Positions 21,436-33,150 are shown, counted from the stretch's first letter. The stretch is DNA of 64,000 nt from Eustoma russellianum (GCA_036186865.1 AP025053.1:34099367-34163366); one strand, 5' to 3'. The notes: generated by a model from the sequence alone, not told the origin. Program-made: numbers and translations.

Positions 21436-22964
21436 AAATGAAAACTAAATTATTAGTTAGTATATTAAGTGCATTTTGATTCTCATCATAATTTTAGTAT
21501 GTCTTTGTGCATGAAAAAAAGATAGAATCAGTGACATGATTGAATGCCAAAAAGGTGGAAGGAACCCCTCCCCTCCCCCCTCCCGGCCATCATTGTCCTT
21601 CTTCCCGCCCATACTATAAATAGCTGTCTTGCATTACTATGTATGTTAGTAAGTTTGTAAATAAATAAATAAATATATATATATATATATAGCTCTTTTA
21701 GATAAGTTTTTTTTGTCATTCAGTAAAAATATAAAAGAAACGGCACGTGATCCACGTTCTGTTACGTCATGTGGTCTCATTTATGTAGAGGGTACAGCTA
21801 CAGCAGAAACCATGTGTTATGATTTTCGGCACAAATTTATCCTTTAGATCTGTGTCATATTTTATGGCTTTTATAGTGCACAACTGCTCCTCATATGTTG
21901 TCATCCAGAAGTTAGCTTTTGACGGTAAATATATATTTTTAACTCTTTTTCAATATATTTTTATTTTTATTTTGATTGTTAATGTCCCTTAAAATGCTTC
22001 TCTTTTAGAAAGAAGAATATTCGACAGGTGAATTGATGCTGAAGGAATATGTCATCATCCATCTTTAAAATGCACTCGGTACTATATGTGTGTAAATGTG
22101 TATGTATATGTACATAAATGTATTTATGTATATACGTCCAACTTGCCCTCTATAATGAATAATGTTTCATAAAGAGTATTTTATTTGACATACAAACGAC
22201 TTAACAAAAAACCACTAAAATTAGAGCTTTATAGGACTGAAACGGACTTTCCGATCATAGCTTTCGCCTTCGTACAAGAAAAAAACCACCAAGGTATTCA
22301 AAGACATAGTCCACTTAATATTCGGGTTGAAATTTGATCTAAGAGATCAAAAATTCGATTTCAGAAACATGCACAGTGTGTTCCTCTGCTGATAGGCCGA
22401 AGTTCTGGTTTGTGTGGAGACATTTTGTTTGAGTCACTGTATAGGATCTCACTCAATCTATGAGACCGTTGGGTTCTTGATTTGCTATTCCACACATGTT
22501 TTTTAAAACCGTGACAATAAAAAGTGATAAATTTCATTCTTTTTTTCTCCCAACAAACCACCAAGGTTGATGGCCACATAAAACATTGTGACTTAACATT
22601 GGCAAAATCAATGATGCCCGGTAGAAATAGGAAAATCAAATCTGCCCGGTAGAAATAGGAAGATCAAATCATATTACTAAACAACTCTTTTTTTTTTTCC
22701 CTGACACCGATCATTCTTACGTGGCAACTGGTAGTTAGGAAAATTCATGAGGCTACATATCCTGCAATCTTTACCTAATCTTCTTCGTCCATTATTGTCC
22801 TTTCATTGTTTAGTTGTGTCCAACTTTGCATACTTCACCTGCACTTTGAAAAAGGCAATTGTCCAAAAAAGCTGGTAGATAGCTTAGCGTTATCATGTAG
22901 CCAGAATTATCTCGCAAAATAATGACATACTTCATTAAAGTCACATGATCATGTGAAAAATCAA

Positions 22965-23130
22965 AGATTTACTAAATTGACTGCACTTCTTATATTGTGA
23001 AGTAGCAGTTGATCGGTATAGTTTGACACAATTTTCATTATGTATCTTCGAGAAACAACATATGTATGTTTTTAACCCATGAATATGGTTGCGTATATCC
23101 GATCCTCTTATACCCTGACATAAATGGAAT
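22965..23130 (+). repeat. SINE-like repeat, family A, copy in pseudogene intron
   Basis: 'tgcacttcttatattgtgaa', 'ttgacacaattttcattatg', 'gttgcgtatatccgatcctc'. The intact NPF gene lacks it at the corresponding place, where it instead carries the hAT MITE region. It inserted after the duplication or was lost from the other copy. Confidence 0.65.
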
Positions 23131-24619
23131 ACTAAAGGAATTACGGTATTCATTTTAATCCTTATAATGTATTTAATGTAGATAATAGCTATTAAAACCT
23201 TGAGGGGTCAAATTTTGACGCAATATATTTAATGTATAGTAGCTAAAGATATTTAAAATCTCTACGGGAACTATTGTCTCATTTTATGAAATTGTATAAA
23301 CACCTCGTTTTGTATGTGTCTAAAGCACAAATTAATATTCTCAATTATTTGGGGAATGACGATCCTCACCCTTATTGCATGGATTCCATCTCTCCATCCT
23401 CCAAAATGCAATTACACTACACAACCCCAACTCTGCAAGGGTCCAACAACTTCTATGGTGGGAGTTCTATATTTATCCCTAGGGTTCTTGTCCATCGGAT
23501 CCGCCGGAATCGGACCATGCAAGATCCCATTTGGGATGGATCAATTCGATGCCACCACAGAAGAAGGAAGAAAAGGGATCAATAGCTACTTCAATTGGTA
23601 TTACACTACATTTAAAGTGGTCTTGATTCTTGCAATGACTGTTGTGGTGTACATTTTTGGGATCCCAGCTGGGCTTATGTTTTGTGCTACTGTCTTGTTT
23701 TTCCTTGGTACGAGGTTGTACATTTATGTACAACCCGAAGGGAGTGTTTTTTCTGACATTGCACAAGCCCTAGTTGCTTCTTACAAGAAGCGCAAGCTCA
23801 AGCTTCCTGCTGAAGGAGAATATGTTGATGGATTGTTTTATGATCCTCCTTCAAATGCAAGAGTTATCAAGAAGCTTCCTCTGACTAATCAGTTCAGGTA
23901 GGTAACACATCATTTTCCAGCCTTATGTTTCTTTTAAGTTCAACATCAGTGATCAAAATAGCTAAGATTATTTTGGTTAAAATAACTTGGATCAAAATGT
24001 CATTCTTTGGCTCTGAGGTCCCAACACACAACTTCAAGGAATATGGTTAAAATAACTTGAGTGAATGATATGTTGTGTGATGACTTATTTGAAAATGTGG
24101 ATTGGTTAGTTTAACATTGACCGTTTACTTGTTTTCATTGCATTAGTGAATGATGTAACTATACCCATATCTAGAAATACACAGAGGTTGTTTCTCGATA
24201 ATTCATAATAAAAATTGCGTCAAACTGTGTCGATCAAAATAAGAAGTACAGTCAATTTAACTAAGAAGAAATCATAGTTATGCATTACTCCACAAGCTAT
24301 TTAATGATATGTATGTATATATGAATTCACGCAGGTTCTTGAACAAAGGTTCAATCGTATTAGAAGGTGAAGTGAATCTAGACGGAAGCCGAGCAGCAAA
24401 ATGGAGCTTAAGCAGCATTCAAAGAATCGAAGAAATCAAATGTCTACTAAGAATAATCCCCGTATGGGCATCAGTCATCATCTGCTTCACAGCCATAGCA
24501 CAACAAGGCACATTCACAATGTCTTCAGCCCTCAAAATGGACTGCCATCTGGGCCCCACCTTCCAAGTCCCTCCCGGTGATGTCACCGTCATCTCCTTCA
24601 TCACCGTCGGAATCTTCCT

Positions 24620-27600
24620 TGTTAACAAGGCTATAATTCAAGAAACTGTATGTTTCATTCATGTTTTTCAATACATCCTGCCCTACTTCTTATACAATTC
24701 AATACTCAGCTATACAAGGTAAATAATCAATCATATCAATCATCACCTACAATTACGTCCCTATAATTATGTACACAAATCAATACTCATTTATGGTAAT
24801 ACAAATCGTAATTATCTAAGGTAAGTAAATATTCTATTTCCTAACACTCCCCCTCAAGTTGAGCCGGGGAGTCTTCAACGCCCAACTTGACAAGTGTTTC
24901 TTCGAACGCCCTTCCAGCCACAGCCTTTGTCAAAATATCCGCCAATTGGTCCTCACTTCGTACGAACGGCAACTCCACAACCTTATCCTCAATTTTTTCT
25001 TTTATGAAATGTCGATCCACTTCTACATGCTTTGTTCTATCATGTTGCACTGGGTTTTCGGAAATACTTATTGAGGCCTTATTATCACAGAACAACTTTG
25101 CCGGAACAGAGACACTAAATCCTAGGTCATTCAGTAGCTTCCGTAGCCATAGAATCTCCATTACTCCTTTAGCAATCCCTCGAAACTCTGCTTCGGCGCT
25201 AGACAAGGCTACAACTTTCTGTTTCTTGCTCTTCCAAGTAACCAGGTTTCCCCCAACAAGGGCAAAATATCCCGAAGTAGATCGCCGATCAATCAAGTTT
25301 CCAGCCCAATCAGCATCCGTGTAGACTTGAACACCTAAATGTCCATTGTTTCTGAACCAAATGCCCCGACCAGGCGTCCCTTTTAGATACCGCACAATCC
25401 TCATCACTGCTTCCATATGATGACTTTGAGGTTTGTGCATAAACTGACTTACCAACCCAACTGCAAAGGAAATATCAGGACGAGTATGTGCCAAATATAT
25501 TAACTTCCCTACAAGTCGTTGGTACCTTCCACAGTCAGCTTCAGATCTCCCTTCTTCAAACTCCATCCTCTGATTTACTAACATTGGGGCTTTTGCTGGC
25601 TTACAATCTGTCATGCCGACCTCTGTGAGTAGATCAAGTATATATTTCTGCTGGGAGATAAAAATCCCCTTCTCTGACCTTTGGACTTCAATTCCCAAGA
25701 AATATCGCAACTCTCCCAAATCCTTCATTTCAAATTCTGAGAATAATTTCTCCTTGAGTATAGACACCTCCTCCGAGTCATCTCCTGTGATTATCATGTC
25801 ATCAACATAAATTATAAGGCATGTAACTCGAGAACCATTTCTTTTTATAAACAGAGTATGATCGGCATTACTCTGTTTATAGTTGCATGTTTTCATAAAA
25901 CTCGTAAACCTACCGAACCAGGCCCTTGGGGATTGTTTGAGTCCATACAAGGACCGTCTGAGTCGACATACCTCATTTTCACCAAATTCTCCTGAAAAAC
26001 CTGGAGGTGCATTCATGTACACTTCCTCTTTTAACTCACCATGAAGAAACGCATTTTTTACATCGAACTGATAAAGGGGCCATGATTGTGTAGCTGCTAT
26101 AGAGAAAATTACTCTAATGGTGTCAAGTTTCGCCACTGGTGAAAAAGTCTCAGTATAATCAATACCATAGGTCTGAGTGTATCCCCTCGCGACCAGTCGT
26201 GCCTTGTATCTTTCAATGCTCCCATCAGCCTTGTACTTGACTGTGTATACTCATTTACAACTTACCGGTCGTTTTCCTGATGGCAAGATGACCTTCTCCC
26301 AGGTATTGTTTTTGTATAAGGCATTCATCTCCTCCTGCATGGCCGAACACCATTCAGGTTTACTCATGGCTTCCTCGACTGTTTTTGGTATCATTATGTC
26401 ACACACTGACAATAAACCTTTTGCGCCCTTGATTGGATATCTGGTGCTTTTTGATAATTTACTTGGTGAGTACCTCAACGGTGGTTTTCCCCTGTTCTGT
26501 CTTGGGGGCAATACTCTTCCTGGTCCCTCTGAAAAGTCACAATGATCCTGCACATTTTCACAAACGACAGGGGGTACGCTAGGCAAATTTTCAGTGGGGA
26601 ACATGTCAGGCGATATTTCTGAGGTGTGTAGTGGATCTGAAATGTATGGAGATGAAATATGTGGTGTAGTTACCTGATTTTCCAGAATGTCCGCTGAAGG
26701 ATCATTGGTAGGATCAGAAGTCGGGACTATATCTTGGTCAGGTAAAGTACAGTCGGCGCCACCTACTTGCTGTGTTGGAACCACCTCCACTTGACCAGGA
26801 TTATGGAGCCAATCGTAGGTCTCACCAGAGGTCTCCCCCTGAGACCCAGACGTGGCGGAAGAATAAAAATATTCCTGCTCGAGAAAAGTGCAATCCATGG
26901 TAATATGGATACGATGAGTACGAGGATTATAGCACCGATACCCTTTTTGAGAGACCGCATAGCCTACAAATACACACTTGTCGGCACACGCATCAAGTTT
27001 ATTGCGTTGCGATGAGGGAATATGAACAAACACTATACACCCAAAGACCTTTGGTGGTAATGTAAGAGCTGACGGAACTTCAGAGTGTTTAGTGAGAGAG
27101 GAAAGAGGGGTACTTTGACCCAGAATTTTCGTAGGCAACCGATTTAGGAGATAGGCAGCCGTAGCAACAGCGTCAGGCCAAAAACTTTTTGGAACATGGG
27201 ATTCGATCATCATAGCCCGGGTCATTTCAAGTAAAACACGATTTTTCCGCTCAGCAACCCCATTTTGTTCGGGTGTATGAGCACATGATGTCTGATGGAG
27301 AATGCCATGATCTAGGCAGAACGATTTTAGGGCATGATTCATGTATTCGCCACCATTGTCGGAACGAAGAATTTGAATCTTAACATTAAATTGGGTATGA
27401 ATCATCTGATAGAAATGTACAAACTGCAGATAAACATCAGACTTATTTTTGATAAAATAAACCCATGTCATGCGAGTAAGATCATCAACAAAAGTAACAA
27501 AATACTGAATACCAGAAGTAGTGCAGTGGGGCGAAGGTCCCCATACATCAGAATGAACTAGACCAAATAACTGTTTGACACGTGTATTATTGGGTTTATA

Positions 27601-29827
27601 AGAAGACCGAGTGTGCTTAGCACGAAGACATGTATCACATGATAACATAAATCCAGAGGGAATCAAAGATGGAAATAAAAGCTTCATATAACCTAAGGAG
27701 GGGTGACCAAGACGACGGTGCCATAACCAAAGTCGCTGCTGAGTAGTCCCGGTAGCAAGATTGGACTGTCCCTGTTGTACCACATCTGCTACAAAATATA
27801 GTCCGTCCTTCTCAATGCCACGCCCAATGATCTTCTTCGAGCGCACATCCTGTAAAAGACAGAAAGAAGGATACATAAGTACTACACAATGTAATTCCCG
27901 AGTGAGTTGGCTGATAGATAATAATTTTGTAGAAAGATCAGGTACATAAAGACAGTTGCGTAGGTGTAAGGATGGGTTAATAGAGATAGTGCCACCTCCG
28001 GAGACTGGTACAAGGGTGCCGTTTGCGGTTTCAATATGAGTTTTTTTAGGGTGTGTCCAGAGGTTAAAGTCGTTGGGGTCGTTTGTCATGGTGTCTGTAG
28101 CGCCACTGTCAAGTATCCATTGAGATTGTGTGGTAGTGGTAAGGAGTTGGGCAATTTGAGAGTTGTGATATAATGAGGGGTCGGAATTGAATATTGGTAA
28201 GTTCTGGGGGTCAAACTGGGATATCTCAAAACACTGGGGGCCGGATGTAACAATGTTAGTAACTGCAGGACTAGAATTACGGGTCGCAGAAACCTGAAGG
28301 GCCCAACCTCCCATCTCAGCAGCCGCTTGTGAGGGTTTGTCTTCTTCGTTCTGGGCAACGGCTGCTGCAGCTGTGCCTCTGTTTTTCCCTCCGTCAGCTT
28401 GCTTTCTCTTTCCTTCATACCAGTCAGGATAGCCCACTATTTGAAAACAGCTTTCTTTAGTGTGCCTTCTTTGACCACAATGGCTGCAGACAAGGCTTTC
28501 CTTGTCCTCTGTCTTTCGTGGTCCACTGGTTCGTTGGTTGCCTCTGCCCCTTCCTTGACCCGTCCCTCGATCTTGGCCATGGCCTCTGGTAGCCATGGTC
28601 TGCGTTGCCAGGCCATGGCCTATCCCCTGTGATGAATCTTCTGAGGGGATTGTCTGCAACACCACTGCCCGTCCTTCTGCCCTTCGAATTTCTCTGTATG
28701 CGGTTTCCAGTGTGGGTAATGGGTCCTTTTTCAGTAAATCGTTTTTTTCATTGTTGTATTTTTCATCAATTGCTGTTAAGAACTGGTATAATCTTAAAGC
28801 TTCAGTCTTTTGGTTGTGGGTATTGATGTCCACTGCGCAAACCATGGGGTTGGGTTCTTGTGAGTCTATGGCAGTCCATAGGTCCTGGAGCTTGCTCCAT
28901 ACGGACTCGATAGTTCCTCCTCCCTGTCGGACCAAACTTGCCCGCCTATGGAGGTCATACGCTCTTAGTGAATCTGCTCCGGAGCCGTAGGTAAGGGCCA
29001 ATCCGTCCCATAGTGATTTCGCTGTGGGATATCGGGTAACATTGACCACCAGTGATGGTTCAATGGTCTGTATTATCCAAGTGAACACTGCATTATCAGT
29101 TTGTTCCCAATTGGGAAAATCAGGGTCTGTGGGTTGGGGTGGAGGAGGAACACCTGTGAGGTGATGTCTCCTCCCCCTCCCAATAATGGCTCGAAGAATT
29201 AATGGCGCCCAGACTGCGTAGTTGTTGCCGTTTAACTTTACTGAGATTGATAGATTCTCAGTATGAAATGGGACTGTATTTGACTGGGCTGTGTTGGCTG
29301 GCAATCTGGGTGGCGTATTTTGCAGAATGTTAGCCACCTGCACCGCTAGGTCAGTGAGGCTGGGATTTTTTGGTTCACTTGATTCTGGGTTTGACATATT
29401 ATGGTTATTTGACAGGTAAGTTGCAGAGATCTGCAAGGGTTGACGCTAAGAGTGGCTGAGAAACGGTATGAAACAAAACGATGGCCGGGAAAGGTAAATC
29501 TCGGCCGGGAAAGGTAAATTTCAGGCGATGATGATCCGTATTCTGAGCCTATACTCAGAAAAAAAACATATTCAGGCAGGATTCACCTGCTCTGATACCA
29601 TGTTAACAAGGCTATAATTCAAGAAACTGTATGTTTCATTCATGTTTTTCAATACATCCTGCCCTACTTCTTATACAATTCAATACTCAGCTATACAAGG
29701 TAAATAATCAATCATATCAATCATCATCTACAATTACGTCCCTATAATTATGTACACAAATCAATACTCATTTATGGTAATACAAATCGTAATTATCTAA
29801 GGTAAGTAAATATTCTATTTCCTAACA
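24620..29827 (-). mobile_element. Ty1-copia LTR retrotransposon, nearly intact
   Basis: A 5208-bp element inserted in exon 4 of the NPF pseudogene, flanked by TSD TTCCT (24615-24619, 29828-29832). The LTRs are 24620-24846 and 29601-29827, both 227 bp, and differ at one site by eye (24748 region, C/T). On the minus strand the PBS (TGGTATCAGAGCA, 29600-29588) follows the 5' LTR, and a purine tract 'cttgagggggag' precedes the 3' LTR. Gag and pol form one frame with domain order gag-protease-integrase-RT-RNase H, which defines copia. The near-identical LTRs show a very recent insertion. Confidence 0.96.
24841..29397 (-). pseudogene. copia gag-pol polyprotein with one in-frame stop
   Basis: One frame of about 1518 codons from ATG 29397 to TAG 24841-24843. 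Visible in order: gag with a CCHC knuckle (CSHCGQRRHTKESC), protease DSGATDTMTND, integrase HRRLGHPS with SDVWGPSP and SDNGGEY, reverse transcriptase with YVDDMIITGDD, and RNase H with DADWAG and CDNKASISISENP. A single TGA at 26253-26251 replaces the tryptophan of the conserved CKWVY motif at the start of the reverse transcriptase. The frame is otherwise unbroken, so this copy encodes gag, protease and integrase but not RT unless the stop is read through. The terminal stop codon falls inside the 3' LTR. Confidence 0.93.
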
Positions 29828-29863
29828 TTCCTCCCTATCTACGACCACCTTCTCGTCCCTTTC

Positions 29864-30316
29864 CTTCCTCTTATAACCTAACAACACTATTCTTTTGGAT
29901 TCAAATGTTAGATCCCAATGAGCTCAATCTCAGATTCTTCCTCATCAACACGAACCCTACTCTTATACTTGTAACCAGGAGCAATAGCTAGAAAATAAAC
30001 AAAATTCATCACTCCCAAAACAGCCAAAATATAGTAGAAATTCTCCACTCTTCCAGCATTGATGTCTTTAGTCAACCAATCCGGATGCCCATTTTTTCCG
30101 GTTGTTTTATGAATAACATTCACAAAAATCATACTAACATAACTAACACCCGCCATAGTGACCGAAAACAACGAATTCGCCAGACTGATCATACTCTCAG
30201 GAAACTCCTTGTTATAAAACTCAACATGTCCAAGTATATTAAATGCCTCACATAATCCCATCAAGATAAGCTGTGGTGACAACCAAAAACCCGTCATGGG
30301 AGCAATGCCATCAGGA
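29864..30316 (-). repeat. Left arm of inverted duplication of NPF exon 4 3' half
   Basis: Minus-strand copy of the last ~130 codons of an NPF exon 4 plus start of the 3' UTR. It encodes the NSLFSVTMAG region without a break. It replaces about 90 nt of the pseudogene exon 4 and is divergently oriented to the right arm. Its residues (e.g. IFVNVIHKTTGKNGHPDW) are closer to the intact upstream gene than to the right arm, so it may have been copied from there. Confidence 0.9.
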
Positions 30317-30360
30317 ATAATCGAAAAAAAGAGACGTGATTCGGCTTTAGCTAACCCTAA
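30317..30360. other. 44-bp spacer of the NPF inverted duplication
   Basis: Exon 4 sequence (IIEKKRRDSALANPN codons) present once, between the two arms. It would form the loop of a hairpin. Confidence 0.85.
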
Positions 30361-30811
30361 TCCTGATGACATTGCTCCCATGACGGTTTTTTGGTTGGCA
30401 CCACATCTTATCTTGATGGGATTATGTGAGGCGTTTAATATACTTGGACAGATTGAGTTTTATAACAAGGAGTTTCCTGAGAGTATGATCAGTCTGGCGA
30501 ATTCGTTGTTTTCGGTCACTATGGCGGGTGCTAGTTATGTTAGTATGATTTTCATGAATGTTATTCATAAAACAACCGGAAAAAATGGGCAACCGGATTG
30601 GTTGACTAAGGACATAAATGCTGGAAGAGCGGAGAATTTCTACTATACTTTGGCTGGTTTGGGAGTGCTGAATTTTGTGTATTTTTTAGCTATTGCTCTT
30701 GGTTACAAGTATAAGAGTAGGGTTCGTATTGATGAGGAAGAGTCTGAGATTGAGCTCAATGGGATCAAGGATTGAGTACAGAAGAATAGTGTTGTTAGGT
30801 TGTAAGAGGAA
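30361..30811 (+). repeat. Right arm of inverted duplication of NPF exon 4 3' half
   Basis: Sense copy of the exon 4 end and 3' UTR start, pairing with 29864-30316 over about 450 bp at roughly 94-95% identity by eye. It runs on into 3' flank shared with the intact gene (to about 31130). Confidence 0.9.
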
Positions 30812-31142
30812 GTCTGCAACCTTTAATGTCTCTCTGGTGAAATTTGGTATGCAGGGTTTAATTAAAGAACCTTTAGAATATATATTTATCAAAAAAATTG
30901 TACCTGAAACTTATTAGCTGGCTTTAGATTTTATGTTACAAAAGGTATGTGTAGTCAGAGTAATGGCACTGCATATTTCATTTACTTGGAAAAAGTTTTG
31001 TCTTATAATTATGTTGTGTATAACATGATTTATGAAAAAACATTGAAAAATAAGCCAGGCGTTAAAAGAAAAGGCGTCACATACATATCTATTCTACATT
31101 CATCACTAAGGAAATACGATTATTATGTGTGTCATCAGGAGT

Positions 31143-31382
31143 TTTCATTATATATCTGACCAATTCTTATATCATGAAGTAGCAGTTGATTGATACAGCT
31201 TGACGCAATTTTCATTATGGGTCATCAGGAAACAACCACTGTGTGTTTCTAACACATGGGTATGGTTGCACACATCCGACACCCCCATATCCTGAAACAC
31301 ACAGGTATGGTTGCACACATCCGACACCCCCATATCCTGCCATAGCGGGAGCATTTAATGCAATGGGGTAATGTTGTTTGTT
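31143..31382 (+). repeat. SINE-like repeat, family A, with internal duplication
   Basis: Full set of family blocks. The segment 'ggtatggttgcacacatccg' with following 'acacccccatatcctg' occurs twice (about 31257-31278 and 31304-31340), a private tandem duplication of about 48 bp. The interval 31383-32126 shows no gene, only AT-rich sequence with an unassigned 'aggctgggcc' motif patch. Confidence 0.7.
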
Positions 31383-32126
31383 GTAGTATTTCTAATACCA
31401 TTTTAATGCATAACACACCAGAGTGGATCAGATTATCAATCAGGCTGGGCCATCCAAAATAAATAAATAGGCCGAGCCTAGTTTGAGCCTTAATTTTAAA
31501 ACCGATTTAAATGTGAGCCAAGTTTAGGGTTTGGACTTTATAGGGCTCTGTATACTTACAAATTTGTTCCATGCATAATACACGTATACTTATACATTAT
31601 TTTCTTAATATTTTCTTAATATTCACATATTTAATATACAATGCATGAGGTAAATAGAAATATATTAACGGGGTAAATTGGGTAATCTATTTCCTCTCTT
31701 TAAGTATCTATTTGTTTTTTCCCTAAAAAGGTCTCTTATCTGACAATCATGTCAGGAATTTTGTTATGTCACGTAATTTATTTTTCAATTTTCAGACTGA
31801 CAACATGCTAGTAACATATTTTTCAGATTGAATTTCATGTTACTTTCATATGAAAAAAGTTGAACTCATGTTCTTTCATGAACATCTTTTTTTAAAAAAA
31901 AAATTATTCTTGTCAAAGTTTGATTCAATAAAAAAAAATTATATATATCAGGATTTTTCAAACAATAATTCAAAATTATTGAACATAAAAGTTGTAAAGC
32001 AAGATCTTCTATGCTTGGAGTTTGTAAAATCGCCAGACACTGAAATCAATTCTTACAGACTTGGTCAGAGATAGCTAATAGTTTTATGGGTTGAGCTTTA
32101 AGTAAGCACTTTTTAAACGCTAAAAT

Positions 32127-32250
32127 GGCGTTCTCGGATTAGTAGACTCCCGCATTTGCGTAAGGTCTGAAAAAGAGTCGGATTGTTTCGTAATCTGATA
32201 TACGCAACTTTATCTTACATTTTATGCGAAATTCTATATACATGAAATAT
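32127..32250 (-). repeat. SINE-like repeat, family C, degraded copy
   Basis: 'gcgttctcggattagtagac', 'atttgcgtaaggtctg' and 'gatatacgcaactttatc' align with family C blocks. Strongly diverged. Confidence 0.45.
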
Positions 32251-32383
32251 GCATATCGTATACCCGCACCACATCAGTTACTCTTGACGGCTTAATGTAA
32301 AATTTCATTAGTGTATGAAAAGGATATTAGTGTCATTATGATGATATCAGATCTCTTCTGCAACTATAAGTAGGTATAATACT

Positions 32384-33150
32384 TGTTGAAACTTGGGCTT
32401 ACATGAGGTGAGACTCATATTCACTCAAAACCTTAAGGCAATGGGTGGTGGTACCTCATCCTCATATAAGCCATGCATTTTTTCTCAAATTAGCCAATGT
32501 GGGATTCTAAACACCCGCCCTCACGTGGCAACGTGGCTTGACATACACACGCGCCTTACAACCCGCCCTCAATCACAAACCACAAGCCAGGCATGAACAT
32601 CTGGACTTAGGTGAGGGGAAACATTAAGTGGCCAAGGGGAAACATTAGGCTAATGTGGGATTCTAAACACCCGCCCTCACGTGGCAACGTGGCTTGACAT
32701 ACACACGCGCCTTACAACCCGCCCTCAATCACAAACCACAAGCCAGGCATGAACATCTGGACTTAGGTGAGGGGAAACATTAAGTGGCCAAGGGGAAACA
32801 TTAGGCTAATGTGGGATTCTAAACACCCGCCCTCACGTGGCAACGTGGCTTGACATACACACGCGCCTTACAACCCGCCCTCAATCACAAACCACAAGCC
32901 AGACATGAACATCTGGACTTAGGTGAGGGGAAACATTAAGTGGCCAAGGGGAAACATTAAGTGGCCAACCATGGGCCAGGCAAGGGGTGAGTCCACATTT
33001 TTAAACCTGCTCTGATACCATGTTGAAACTTGGGCTTACATGAGGTGACACACATATCCACTCAAAACCTTAAGGCAATGGGTGGTGGTACCTCATCCTC
33101 ATATAAGCCATGTATTTTTTCTCAAATTAGTCAATGTGGGATTCTCAACA
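32384..33150 (-). mobile_element. TRIM (miniature LTR retrotransposon)
   Basis: A 767-bp element with 130-bp terminal direct repeats (32384-32513 and 33021-33150), both TGTTGAAACTTGGG...CA, and TSD ATACT (32379-32383, 33151-33155). On the minus strand TGGTATCAGAGCAGG (iMet PBS) follows the right LTR, and a purine tract 'gtgagggcggg' precedes the left LTR. There is no coding capacity, as expected for TRIMs, which need proteins in trans. The interior is made mostly of three 156-bp tandem units. Confidence 0.93.
32496..32963. repeat. 3 x 156-bp tandem repeat inside the TRIM
   Basis: Units begin at 32496, 32652 and 32808 ('aatgtgggattctaaacac') and are nearly identical. Each unit contains the last 18 bp of the left LTR and the adjacent polypurine tract, so the PPT/LTR junction is present three times. 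Confidence 0.92.

Larger units (their letters stand above)
20457..30775 (+). pseudogene. NPF2-like pseudogene, tandem paralogue of the gene at 1833
   Basis: Exon 1 survives from about 20457 to 20633; upstream homology is lost, although an in-frame ATG at 20405 would give a new N-terminus. Exon 2 with the ExxER motif is deleted: intron 1 sequence joins intron 2 sequence near 21610. Exon 3 (23353-23897) has its acceptor AG changed to GG and lacks 27 nt encoding the conserved QDN-SW segment. Exon 4 starts at 24335 and is split at 24619/29828 by a copia element. It resumes for about 35 nt and then runs into an inverted copy of its own 3' half. The last 150 codons continue open at 30314-30775. Each lesion alone would impair function. 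Remaining exons are about 95% identical to the intact gene by eye. Confidence 0.92.

Noticed and set aside
28086..28990. Plus-strand and alternative minus-strand frames inside the copia gag region
   Set aside because: Shadows of the 1518-codon gag-pol frame.
29908..30381. 157-codon minus-strand frame as a separate NPF gene
   Set aside because: It is only the inverted copy of the last exon, read across the hairpin centre; it has no upstream exons or promoter.
31415..31550. Motif-rich patch ('aggctgggcc', 'ggccgagcctag', 'gtgagccaagtttaggg')
   Set aside because: It may be a decayed transposon end, but no target-site duplication, inverted repeat or second copy could be found.
32496..32963. Possible CRISPR-like or satellite array
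   Set aside because: Three long direct units without unique spacers, located entirely within a TRIM in a plant genome.
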